Origin: Saccharothrix saharensis | GTDB taxonomy: Bacteria > Actinomycetota > Actinomycetes > Mycobacteriales > Pseudonocardiaceae | Direction of reading: 5' to 3' | Length of the DNA stretch: 64,000 bases | NCBI RefSeq assembly: GCF_006716745.1 | Contig: NZ_VFPP01000001.1 | Span: 6,459,386 to 6,523,385, forward strand | Part shown: in pieces, positions 7,682 to 15,024 of the stretch | How positions within the stretch are numbered: the stretch's first letter is position 1 | Layout: each line of letters begins with the position of its first letter | Notes under the pieces: model-generated | Databases searched by the model: none | What the model was told of the DNA's origin: nothing | Seen by the model: only the letters and a program-made list of their open reading frames with translations | Translations under genes and position numbers: made by a program

Positions 7682-9013
7682 TCAGTGCCGCCAGCGGGTC
7701 AGCGCGGCGACCTCCTCCGGTGAGCAGTCGGCGAACCGGGCGATCTCGCCGCGCCGCACGTCGACGATGGTCGCGGCGAACTCCGCGCCGAACGCCTCGG
7801 CCAGCACCTCGTCCGCCTCGAACGCCGCCACCGCCTCCTCCAGGCACGTCGGCAGGCGCTCGGCGTCCGGGACCGAGGCCGGGTCCACGCCGACCGGCTC
7901 GGGCAGCCGCGCCCGGTCCACGACCCCGGCCAGCCCCGCCGCCATCGTGGCCGCCACCACGAGGTACGGGTTCGCCGACAGGTCGTAGCACTTGACCTCC
8001 AGGTCGCGGCCCGCGACCAGGCGCAGCGCCGCCTCCCGGTTCTCCAGGCCCCACACCGCGAACGCGCCCGCCCAGTGCCGGGGCACCAGCCGCAGGTAGC
8101 CCGCCACCGAGGGCACGCCGATCGCGCACAGCGCGGGCAGCCGCCGCAGCACGCCCGCCGCGAACGCCTCGGCGTCCTCGGTCAGGCCGAACCAGCCGGC
8201 ACCGCCGTCGAACAGGTTGCGGCCGTCGCGCCACAGGCTCAGGTGCAGGTGGCCGCCGTTGCCGACGCCGTCGGCGGTGACCTTCGGCGAGAACGACGGG
8301 CGCAGGCCGTGCCGCAGGGTGATGGCCCGGACCGTCTCCCGCACCAGCACGGACGTGTCCGCCGCGTGCACCGGGTCCTCGGGCGTGGTGGACAGCTCGA
8401 ACTGGCCCGGCGCGTACTCGGGGTGGAACTGCAGCACCTCGACGTCCTGCTCGGCCAGCGCCGACAGCAGGTCCGCCGCGTAGTCCGACAGCTCGACCTG
8501 GCGGGCGTGGCCGTAGGCGGGCCCGGTGGCGGCGGGCCGGAACTCGTCGGTGTCGCCGTGCCCGACGACCCACTCCACCTCGAAGCCCGCCCGCACCTCG
8601 TAGCCGTGCACGGTGAGCCGGTCGGCCACCGCCCGGGCCAGGCCGCGCTCGTCCTGCGGGTGCGGCTCGCCCCGCTGGTCGAAGCGGTCGGCCGGGGCCC
8701 AGGCCCAGCCGGGCTGGCCCGCGAGCACGGTGAGCCGGTCCAGGTCGGGGCGCAGCCGCAGGTCGCCGACGGGGCCGCCCGCGTGCCGCCCGGCGACGAT
8801 CGTGTCGTCCAGCAGGAACGCGTCGAACACCGGCGACGCGCCGACGCCGTCCGCGGCGGCCCTGGGCAACCCGGCGAGCGGCACGGACTTGACCCGCGTG
8901 ATGCCGCTGTGGTCGACCCAGGTGAGCGCGACCGCGACCACGTCCTGCTCCAGCAGGTCGTCCACCAGCTCGGCCGCCAGCGCGCGACGGTGCTCCCGTT
9001 CCGCTGTGTCCAT
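7682..9013 (-). CDS. Glutamine synthetase-like ligase (FluG C-terminal half type)
   Basis: A 443-residue class I glutamine synthetase fold protein. FEVEWVV holds the metal-binding glutamates, HPEYAPGQFELS the next metal glutamate, and NGGHLHLSLW the ATP/glutamate histidines (GS proper has NGSGMH). LVPRHWAGAFAVWGLENREAALRL is the substrate arginine region. The adenylylation tyrosine region of true GlnA is not recognisable. It probably joins glutamate to an amine other than ammonia, or does a related ligation. The divergent neighbour is an amidohydrolase, and the pair matches the two halves of eukaryotic FluG/NodGS fusion proteins. Confidence 0.8.
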   Translation of the reverse strand: MDTAEREHRRALAAELVDDLLEQDVVAVALTWVDHSGITRVKSVPLAGLPRAAADGVGASPVFDAFLLDDTIVAGRHAGGPVGDLRLRPDLDRLTVLAGQPGWAWAPADRFDQRGEPHPQDERGLARAVADRLTVHGYEVRAGFEVEWVVGHGDTDEFRPAATGPAYGHARQVELSDYAADLLSALAEQDVEVLQFHPEYAPGQFELSTTPEDPVHAADTSVLVRETVRAITLRHGLRPSFSPKVTADGVGNGGHLHLSLWRDGRNLFDGGAGWFGLTEDAEAFAAGVLRRLPALCAIGVPSVAGYLRLVPRHWAGAFAVWGLENREAALRLVAGRDLEVKCYDLSANPYLVVAATMAAGLAGVVDRARLPEPVGVDPASVPDAERLPTCLEEAVAAFEADEVLAEAFGAEFAATIVDVRRGEIARFADCSPEEVAALTRWRH

Positions 9014-9042
9014 CTGGCGTGGTTACACCAGCTCACTACTGT
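9014..9042. promoter_or_regulatory. Divergent promoter and TGGT-N3-ACCA operator candidate
   Basis: Only 36 bp separate the two divergent start codons. TGGTTACACCA (9020-9030) is a perfect TGGT-N3-ACCA dyad inside a looser 18-bp palindrome (9014-9031). TACTGT (9037-9042) is 7 nt before the amidohydrolase GTG and serves as its -10. A regulator bound here would control both genes. Confidence 0.45.
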
Positions 9043-9049
9043 TCAACAA

Positions 9050-10150
9050 GTGGACCGGTTGCTGCCTTGCGTGGGTGCGTTGCGCCTCGTGGACCACCAC
9101 TGCCACGGGGTGCTGGGCGTCGACCTGGATCGCGCCGGGTTCGAGTCGAACCTGACCGAGGCCGGGTCGGTGTCGCCGCTGGGCACGTCGTTGTTCGACT
9201 CGTCGCTGGGCCTGGCGGTACGGCGCTGGTGTGGGCCTTTGCTGGACCTGCCACCCCTCGCGCCGGCCGACGAGTACCTGGCGCGGCGGCGGTCGCTGGG
9301 CGCGGCCGAGGTGAACCGGACGCTGGTGTCGGCGGCCGAGATCTCGATGTTCCTGGTGGACCGCGGCCTGTGGCCGGAGGGGTTCGCGGGGCCCGCCGTG
9401 TTCACCGGTTCGCGTGAACTTGCGGTGCTGCGGTTGGAGCGGTTGGCGGAGGACGTCGTGCCCGCAGGTGCCTCGGTGTTCCCGGCCCGCGTGCGGGAGG
9501 CGTTGAACTCGACCGGGGCGGTCGCGGCGAAGTCGATCGCGGCCTACCGGGTGGGGCTGGACCTCGACCCGGCCCGGCCGTCGGACGCCGAGGTGGTGGC
9601 GGCGGCCGACCGGTGGCTCGCCTCGGGGTCCGGCCGGTGCGCGGACGCCGTGATCAGCCGGTTCCTGGTGTGGGAGGCGCTGGACCGGGGGCTGCCCGTG
9701 CAGGTCCACGTCGGGTACGGGGACGCGGACCTGACGCTGCACCGGTGCGACCCGTCGCTGCTCACCGATCTGCTGCGGGCCACGGAGCCGCTCGGCGTGC
9801 CGGTCGTGCTGCTGCACAACTACCCGTTCCACCGCACCGCCGGGTACCTGGCGCAGGTGTTCCCGCACGTGTTCGTGGACGTGGGGCTGGCCACGCACGC
9901 GGTGGCGCACCAGGCGAGCCGGGTGCTGGCCGAGGCGCTGGAGGTCGTGCCGTTCGGGAAGTTCCTGTTCTCCACCGACGCGTACGCGCTGGCCGAGCTG
10001 TACTACCTGGGCGCGCTGACGTTCCGCCGCGCGCTGTCCGATTTCCTGTCCGCCGGGCTGCGGGAGCATGCTTTCGCCCTGGCGGACGCGGAGCGGATCG
10101 CTCGCCTGATCGGGTGGGAGAACGCGCAGCGGGTCTACCGCTTGGAGTAG
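9050..10150 (+). CDS. Amidohydrolase (FluG N-terminal half type)
   Basis: A metal-dependent hydrolase with a TIM-barrel fold. VDHHCHG (about residues 14-20) is the first metal ligand motif, VQVHVGYGD the second, LLHNYPFHR carries further histidines, and FSTDAYALAELYY the catalytic aspartate near the end. These match the Amidohydro_2 domain of FluG and nodulin-6-like proteins. The substrate is unknown, but with the divergent glutamine synthetase-like gene it may process a gamma-glutamyl or other amide compound. The frame is open far upstream; GTG 9050 was chosen because TACTGT lies 7 nt before it and the region upstream belongs to the divergent gene. Confidence 0.78.
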   Translation: MDRLLPCVGALRLVDHHCHGVLGVDLDRAGFESNLTEAGSVSPLGTSLFDSSLGLAVRRWCGPLLDLPPLAPADEYLARRRSLGAAEVNRTLVSAAEISMFLVDRGLWPEGFAGPAVFTGSRELAVLRLERLAEDVVPAGASVFPARVREALNSTGAVAAKSIAAYRVGLDLDPARPSDAEVVAAADRWLASGSGRCADAVISRFLVWEALDRGLPVQVHVGYGDADLTLHRCDPSLLTDLLRATEPLGVPVVLLHNYPFHRTAGYLAQVFPHVFVDVGLATHAVAHQASRVLAEALEVVPFGKFLFSTDAYALAELYYLGALTFRRALSDFLSAGLREHAFALADAERIARLIGWENAQRVYRLE

Positions 10151-10154
10151 AGTC

Positions 10155-10170
10155 TCGAACGGGTGTTCGG
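10155..10170 (+). promoter_or_regulatory. LexA (SOS) box before DNA polymerase IV gene
   Basis: TCGAACGGGTGTTCGG matches the actinobacterial SOS box TCGAAC-N4-GTTCGA at all but the last base. It lies 5 bp after the amidohydrolase stop and about 20 bp before the dinB start, so dinB is probably repressed by LexA and induced by DNA damage. Confidence 0.8.
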
Positions 10171-10189
10171 CTCTGGACGGGGGTGGTCT

Positions 10190-11491
10190 GTGGGCCGCAG
10201 CGCCAACCTGCCGCGCGGTCTGGTGGACCGCTTCCGCGCGCGCGGCGACGTCTGGCCGGACGACACCGGCTGCTCGATGCTGCACGTGGACATGGACGCC
10301 TTCTACGCCTCGGTCGAGATCCGCGACCAGCCGGAGCTGGCGACCAAGCCGGTGGTGGTGGGCGGCACGGCGAACCGGGGCGTGGTCGCGTCGGCCAACT
10401 ACATCGCCCGCGAGTTCGGCGTGCGCTCGGCCATGCCGACCTCGCACGCGCGCAGGCTCGCGCCGCACGCGGTGTTCGTGCCGCCGAACTTCGCCCGCTA
10501 CCAGGAGGTCTCGCGCGGGGTGATGGCGATCTTCCGCGACATCACGCCGCTGGTGGAGCCGTTGAGCCTGGACGAGGCGTTCCTGGACGTCGGCGGGGCG
10601 CTGAAGCGGATGCGGCGCAGCCCGGCGCAGATCGCGCAGCTGATCCGGGAGCAGGTGGAGCAGGCGCAGGGGGTCACCTGCTCGGTGGGCGTGGCGCCGA
10701 CGAAGTTCCTGGCCAAGCTCGCGTCCGGGATGTGCAAGCCGGACGGGCTGATGGTCGTGCCGCGGGCCGAGGTGCTGTCGTTCCTGCACCCGTTGCCGGT
10801 GTCGGCGCTGTGGGGCGTGGGGCAGCGGACGGCCGAGCACCTGGACCGGGTGGGGCTGGAGACGGTGGCGGACGTGGCCGCGACGCCGTTGCCGCGCCTG
10901 CGCCGGCTGATCGGGGTGGCGCTGGCCGAGCACCTGCACGCGCTGGCGCAGGGGCACGACGACCGGCCGGTGGTGCCGTCCACGCGGGAGAAGTCGATCG
11001 GCGCGGAGGAGACGTTCGAGGTCGACCACTTCGACCGGGAGCTGCTGCGGCGGGAGTTGCTGCGGCTGTCGGAGCGTTCGGCGGCGACGTTGCGGGCGCG
11101 GGGGCTGCGCGGGCGCACGGTGTCGATCAAGGTGCGGTTCGCCGACTTCACCACGATCACCCGGTCGAGGACGTTGCGGGTGGCGACGGACGTGGCGCAG
11201 GAGGTCTACAGGACCGCGTCGACCCTGCTGGACGAGCAGGTGCCGCCCGGCGCGGTGCGGTTGATCGGGGTGCGGATCGAGCAGCTGGTCGAGGGTGACG
11301 ACGGCGAGCAGCTCATGTTCGACGCGCCGGAACGGGGCTGGCGGGAAGCCGAGCAGGCCGCCGACCAGGCACGGTCCCGGTTCGGCACGGCGGCGATCCG
11401 GCCGGCCTCCTTGCTGGAGCAGGGCCCGGGGCGGTCCGGGCTGAACGAGCCCAAGCCGGACCGGGGCGATGCGGCTTCCCGGCCCGGCTGA
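10190..11491 (+). CDS. dinB: DNA polymerase IV (Y-family translesion polymerase)
   Basis: A 433-residue error-prone polymerase. The palm carries LHVDMDAFYASVEI (catalytic Asp) and PLSLDEAFLDV (Asp-Glu). CSVGVAPTKFLAKLASGMCKPDG follows, then the helix-hairpin-helix around LWGVGQRTAEHL, and the little finger from about residue 250. A possible beta-clamp contact is QLMFD (about residue 372). A GTG at 10163 would fall inside the SOS box, so GTG 10190 after GGACGGGGG is preferred. It stands alone, with its own SOS-controlled promoter. Confidence 0.93.
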   Translation: MGRSANLPRGLVDRFRARGDVWPDDTGCSMLHVDMDAFYASVEIRDQPELATKPVVVGGTANRGVVASANYIAREFGVRSAMPTSHARRLAPHAVFVPPNFARYQEVSRGVMAIFRDITPLVEPLSLDEAFLDVGGALKRMRRSPAQIAQLIREQVEQAQGVTCSVGVAPTKFLAKLASGMCKPDGLMVVPRAEVLSFLHPLPVSALWGVGQRTAEHLDRVGLETVADVAATPLPRLRRLIGVALAEHLHALAQGHDDRPVVPSTREKSIGAEETFEVDHFDRELLRRELLRLSERSAATLRARGLRGRTVSIKVRFADFTTITRSRTLRVATDVAQEVYRTASTLLDEQVPPGAVRLIGVRIEQLVEGDDGEQLMFDAPERGWREAEQAADQARSRFGTAAIRPASLLEQGPGRSGLNEPKPDRGDAASRPG

Positions 11492-11551
11492 GCGCGCCGT
11501 TCGGGTGGTCACGGGCCTGATCGGGCCTTCGCGCGCGGATCACCGGGCACA

Positions 11552-12202
11552 GTGGAGCCCGTGGATCGGTTCTGGGGTCTGCTCGCGCCCTCCGAGCACG
11601 AGGTGCTCGCGTCGACGGGTGTCGAGCGCGACTACCCGTCCGGCTCGGTGATCTGCCACGAGGGCGAGGTGACTCGGCACGTCCTGGTGGTGCGCCGCGG
11701 CCTGCTGCGGGTGACCGCGACCACGGCGAACGGCAGCGAGAAGGTGCTGGCCGTGCGCGGGGCCGGGGACATCGTCGGTGAGCGTTCGGCGGTGGACGGT
11801 CGGCCGCGCTCGGCGACGGTGCGGGCGTTGGGCGAGGTGCGGGCGCTCGTGCTGTCCGCCGACGCGTTCGCCGCGCTGTGCCAGCGCCACCCGCGCATCG
11901 CGTGGTCCGTGCTGATCGTCGTGGTGGCGCGGCAACGTGACACGGACCGGCAGCGGATGCAGATCAGCGGCACGGCCACGCAACGCGTCGCCGCCGTGCT
12001 CATCGACATGGCGTTGGAGCGCGGGATCGCCGACCAGGGCGCCATCGCGTTGAGCCAGGAGGAGCTCGCGGGCATCGCGGGGACGTCGCGGGAATCGCTC
12101 GTGCGGGTGCTGCGCGCGCTGCGCGAGGAGGGCATCATCAGCACGGGTCGGCGAAAGATCGACATCCACCGGGTGAGCCGGCTCTACGACTTCACCAACT
12201 GA
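11552..12202 (+). CDS. Crp/Fnr family transcriptional regulator
   Basis: A 216-residue regulator with an N-terminal cyclic-nucleotide-binding-like barrel (about residues 20-120: GSVICHEGEVTRHVLVVRRGLLRVT, then GAGDIVGERSAVDGRPRSATVRA) and a C-terminal winged helix, LSQEELAGIAGTSRESLVRVLRALREEGII. The cyclic-nucleotide pocket looks partly kept (GERSA-x5-RSAT), but ligand binding is not certain. No cysteine cluster for an iron-sulfur centre is present. GTG 11561 is an alternative start. A perfect 16-bp palindrome lies just after its stop, before the small membrane protein gene, and may be its operator. Confidence 0.85.
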   Translation: MEPVDRFWGLLAPSEHEVLASTGVERDYPSGSVICHEGEVTRHVLVVRRGLLRVTATTANGSEKVLAVRGAGDIVGERSAVDGRPRSATVRALGEVRALVLSADAFAALCQRHPRIAWSVLIVVVARQRDTDRQRMQISGTATQRVAAVLIDMALERGIADQGAIALSQEELAGIAGTSRESLVRVLRALREEGIISTGRRKIDIHRVSRLYDFTN

Positions 12203-12212
12203 GTTCCCCTTG

Positions 12213-12228
12213 TGCGTCATCTGACGCA
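12213..12228. promoter_or_regulatory. Perfect 16-bp palindrome, candidate Crp/Fnr-type operator
   Basis: TGCGTCATCTGACGCA is a perfect dyad (TGCGTCA, TC, TGACGCA) 10 bp after the regulator stop and about 58 bp before the next start codon. The size and dyad suit a dimeric Crp/Fnr protein, though it is not the E. coli consensus of either family. Confidence 0.5.
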
Positions 12229-12286
12229 GAACGCCGGCTCCGATCCGCCTAGAAATGAGGCATCAGCCGAGTTCGGAGGGGGAGTC

Positions 12287-12544
12287 ATGAACCACATCGA
12301 GGAGCCCGCCAGGTCTCGCCGGCGGTTCACCGAGCGCCTCGCCAGCACCCTCGTCTTCACCGCCGTCATGCTCTGGGCGGCCGTGGTGATCATCGTCAAG
12401 TCCGACGTCGACGGCGTGGTCGCGCTCGCCGTCGCGTTCGTCCTCGCGGGCGGCCTGGTGGCCGTGTACGACGCCTGGCGCGAGGTGCGCTCCGTCCGTC
12501 GCGAGCTGGACGTGGAGATCCACGAGGAGCTCGTCCGCCTGTGA
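12287..12544 (+). CDS. Small membrane protein of unknown function
   Basis: An 85-residue protein with a basic N-terminus (ARSRRRFTERLAS), two hydrophobic segments (about residues 20-38 and 42-60) joined by the short loop KSDVDG, and a charged C-terminus, WREVRSVRRELDVEIHEELVRL, that looks helical. GGAGGGGGAG at 12275-12284 gives a strong ribosome site before ATG 12287. Directly after comes a strong hairpin terminator. With the palindrome upstream and the Crp/Fnr gene before it, it is likely that regulator's target. I do not recognise the family. Confidence 0.65.
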   Translation: MNHIEEPARSRRRFTERLASTLVFTAVMLWAAVVIIVKSDVDGVVALAVAFVLAGGLVAVYDAWREVRSVRRELDVEIHEELVRL

Positions 12545-12582
12545 GCCAAGCGGTGGCCAACGAGGGGTGGCCGCCGTCCTCC

Positions 12583-12621
12583 GAGGCCTTCCGCGGACTG
12601 GTCGGGTCCGCGGAAGGCCTC
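12583..12621 (+). terminator. Strong hairpin terminator after the small membrane protein
   Basis: A perfect 15-bp stem (GAGGCCTTCCGCGGA, 12583-12597, with its complement at 12607-12621) and a 9-nt loop, followed by CTTTCG. The T-tract is poor, as usual in actinomycetes. Confidence 0.8.
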
Positions 12622-12634
12622 CTTTCGTCCGGAG

Positions 12635-12662
12635 TCGTCCACAGCCCTCCGAGTTGTCCACA
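12635..12662 (+). promoter_or_regulatory. Two DnaA-box-like sites
   Basis: TCGTCCACA (12635-12643) and TTGTCCACA (12654-12662) lie 19 bp apart in the same orientation. TTGTCCACA is the preferred DnaA box of high-GC actinomycetes. They sit about 50 bp before the next gene and could bind DnaA there, away from an origin. Confidence 0.4.
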
Positions 12663-12713
12663 GTCCGCGAGGTCGTCCTGGCCCACCCGGCCCGCCCGGC
12701 CGATCGTGGACAC

Positions 12714-13646
12714 ATGCGCACCACCAACCGCACCACCATCGACCTGGACGCCCTGGGCGGCCTCTTCCCCCAGCGCGTGGCCACGGCGTCGGAACTGCTG
12801 GCCCTGGGCCTGCCGAGCGCCGAACTCGCGCTCCGCTGCCGCCCGCAGGGCCCGTGGCAGCACCTCCTGCCCGGCATCCTGCTGCTGTCCCGAACACCGC
12901 CGAGCCGCGCCCAACTCGTGCGGGCCGCCCTGCGCTACGGCGGCCCGCAGACCCTGCTCACCGGCGTGGACGCCCTCCAGCTGCACGGCCTGCGCGCCCT
13001 GCCCGCCACCGGCCCGGTCCAGATCCTGGTCAACCGCCCGCTGGAACCGGCCGCGAAGGTCCGCATCACCCGGATCCGCCACCTGCCGGACCCGGTCCTG
13101 CGCCGCGGCTTCCTGACCGCACCCCTGGCGAGGGCCGCCGTCGACACCGCGAGGGTCCTGCGCCTGCCCGACGACATCCGGGCCGTCCTGACCGAGGTCG
13201 TGCGCCACGGCGGCGTGCCGGTGGGCGACCTGCGCCGAGGTCTGGCCAGGGCGTCCGACCAGGCCAGGCAGGTCATCTCCGAACTGGCCGACGGCGTCCG
13301 CTCGGCACCCCAGGCCTGGGCCAGGGCGGTCCTGGACGACCTGCCCCTCCCACCTCCGGCGTGGGGCGTGCCGCTGGTCGACGCCGAGGGCCGCCACCTG
13401 GGCATCGCCGACGCCTGGTGGGACGACCGCGCACTGGCCTGGCAGTTCACCACCCCGACACCCCACCGGGGCATGCTCACCGCCGCCGGCGCGGTGGTCC
13501 TCCACACCACCCCGGTCCGCCTGCGCCGATCCCCGACCTCCGTCGCCCAGGACCTCCTCACCGCCGCCGCCCGAGCCGCCACCCGCCCCAAACCCCGGAT
13601 AACCCCCACCCACCGCCTACCCCGACCCTTCCCACCCCACTGCTGA
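12714..13646 (+). CDS. AbiEi-type N-terminal domain protein with degenerate DUF559-like C-terminus
   Basis: A 310-residue protein starting MRTTNRTTIDLDALGGLF. Its first 200 residues follow the pattern of actinobacterial proteins with an AbiEi-like winged-helix start (RVATASELLALGL, then GVDALQLHGL) that usually end in a Vsr/DUF559 nuclease fold. Here the expected nuclease strand with a catalytic Asp and an E-x-D/Q element is replaced by GIADAWWDDRALAWQF, so catalysis looks lost. The C-terminus is Pro/Arg/Thr-rich. The frame is open upstream, but ATG 12714 gives the family-like start. The family call rests on pattern memory. Confidence 0.5.
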   Translation: MRTTNRTTIDLDALGGLFPQRVATASELLALGLPSAELALRCRPQGPWQHLLPGILLLSRTPPSRAQLVRAALRYGGPQTLLTGVDALQLHGLRALPATGPVQILVNRPLEPAAKVRITRIRHLPDPVLRRGFLTAPLARAAVDTARVLRLPDDIRAVLTEVVRHGGVPVGDLRRGLARASDQARQVISELADGVRSAPQAWARAVLDDLPLPPPAWGVPLVDAEGRHLGIADAWWDDRALAWQFTTPTPHRGMLTAAGAVVLHTTPVRLRRSPTSVAQDLLTAAARAATRPKPRITPTHRLPRPFPPHC

Positions 13647-14459
13647 CCCCGGCCTCCGATCACCACGGACCGGTTCATCCATCGACGCGCGGGCTCGCCG
13701 GGTGCCCCTGACCACCGAGCCCTCCGACCGATCTCCCGCCGATCGCGAGCGCTCCCGACCGCCCCCGAGCGATTCGCCGGTTCCCGGGCCGGTGACTGCC
13801 CTCCGACCCGCGTGTCGGAGCGAGAGGAGTCCATCCGGCATCCGGCCCGAGCCCGGGCCGCCGCACCCCGTCCCCCCGTCCGACCGCGGGCATCAGCCAT
13901 CGGACCGCCCGACCCGAAGGAGGAATCGGATCCACCCGACCCGTCGTGGTCCCGATCATGAGCGACGGGCTCCCGGAGACGCCGGGAGTGATCGGCTTCG
14001 TGGTTCCGTACCCGGCCGTCCGATGGCGCGCGGGCAGGTGGCCGGGCCGGTACGGGCCTGTGATTTCGGTCTCGGCCGGCCCTCAAGGTCGGTCACCGAA
14101 CGTAGTCGTACGGTGGGGAACGGGGGACGACGGGAGGGTGAGGCGGCGCAGGTGGGCGCCGGAGGGTGTGAATCGATCGGCGCGGACCCCCCGATCACCC
14201 GCGCAGGGGAGTGAACGGTGGGGCTCACCGGGGCCTTGACAGTTGACCTCGGACCGACTTGTGCGACCTCACGGTGGCCTGACCGTTGACCCGTGAGGAT
14301 GATGGTGACAGAACGAACCGCTTAGGGGCACGGACTGGGTAGTCGGCGAGCCTCCCGAATCGTATCCTGGTTGTGACGCCCCCAGGGCGGGGCGTCCGCC
14401 GGGACCGGCGGCAACCGTGATTACCCGGCGCCCGCGACCGCTGTGCCGGAGGAGGAGCC
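13647..14459. other. 813-bp region without a convincing gene
   Basis: Several frames are open, as expected at this GC content, but none has a clear ribosome site with a sensible protein. The best is a basic frame starting ATG 13958 (MSDGLPETPG), about 35 bp after AAGGAGGA, and I would not call it. The first half is unusually rich in CCGA/CGACC/CGATC words. The last 225 bp hold TTGACA at 14236-14241, TATCCT at 14363-14368 (candidate -10 for the DUF3040 gene) and a hairpin ACGCCCC/GGGGCGT at 14376-14395. Confidence 0.5.
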
Positions 14460-14843
14460 ATGCCACTCTCCGAGCACGAGCAGCGACTGCTCGACCAGAT
14501 CGAGCGCGCGCTCTACGCCGAGGACCCGAAGTTCGCATCCACTGTGCGCGGTGCCAAGCTGCGCAAGCCGTCACGACGGCGTCGCATCCAAGGCATCGCG
14601 TTGTTCGCCGTGGGTGTGGCACTGCTGGTGACGGGTGTGATGTTGCCGAAGCTCGCTGGTATCCCGGTGGTGAGCGTGGTCGGCTTCCTGTTGATGTTCT
14701 TCGGCGTGCTGCTCACCGTGACGACGTTGCGTCGTGGTGACCAGGGTGCCGAGGAACCCAGCGAGGAGGGAAGCCGGCCCAGCCGCAGCTCGTTCTCACA
14801 GAAGATGGAAGAACGTTTCCGTCGCCGTTTCGAGGACGAGTAG
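14460..14843 (+). CDS. DUF3040 membrane protein
   Basis: A 127-residue protein beginning MPLSEHEQRLLDQIERALYA and DPKFAS, the defining start of DUF3040, a small actinobacterial family regularly found near mraZ and dinB. Two membrane helices follow (about residues 45-63 and 68-87), then an acidic-to-basic tail (SRPSRSSFSQKMEERFRRRFEDE). GGAGGAGGAG directly before the ATG is a very strong ribosome site. Its function is unknown; its place next to the division cluster suggests an envelope role, but that is inference. A 17-bp hairpin terminator follows. Confidence 0.85.
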   Translation: MPLSEHEQRLLDQIERALYAEDPKFASTVRGAKLRKPSRRRRIQGIALFAVGVALLVTGVMLPKLAGIPVVSVVGFLLMFFGVLLTVTTLRRGDQGAEEPSEEGSRPSRSSFSQKMEERFRRRFEDE

Positions 14844-14877
14844 TCCGCGCGACAGCCCGACCGAACGACTGAACGAC

Positions 14878-14918
14878 GCACACGGCCCGCCCCGAATCCT
14901 CCGGGGCGGGCCGTGTGC
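14878..14918 (+). terminator. 17-bp perfect stem terminator after the DUF3040 gene
   Basis: The arm GCACACGGCCCGCCCCG (14878-14894) pairs perfectly with 14902-14918 across a 7-nt loop. It probably ends the rightward DUF3040 transcript and may also work leftward. Confidence 0.85.
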
Positions 14919-14949
14919 GTGCCGAGGCCCCGATTCCCCGGACGCACGA

Positions 14950-14975
14950 AGGCCGGGGGAGTGAGCCCCCGGCCT
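14950..14975 (-). terminator. Terminator of the moxR-DUF58-transglutaminase operon
   Basis: AGGCCGGGGG (14950-14959) pairs with CCCCCGGCCT (14966-14975) across a 6-nt loop, 50 bp after the transglutaminase stop on the minus strand. With the previous hairpin it separates two convergent transcription units. Confidence 0.75.
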
Positions 14976-15024
14976 CGCGAACCGCCCGATCACAGCGCCC
15001 GATCACCCCGCCGGGGGCGCCGGG

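Noticed and set aside
9011..9031. GTAACC/TGTAAC as -10 for the glutamine synthetase-like gene
   Set aside because: Spacing of 7-8 nt would fit a leaderless start, but the hexamers are poor matches to TANNNT, so it was left out of the leaderless list.
10163..10192. GTG 10163 as dinB start
   Set aside because: It lies inside the SOS box and has no ribosome site; GTG 10190 has GGACGGGGG at good distance.
13702..14214. 170-residue rightward frame
   Set aside because: No ribosome site, a composition of Pro/Arg/Ser as expected from random high-GC DNA, and no recognisable motif.
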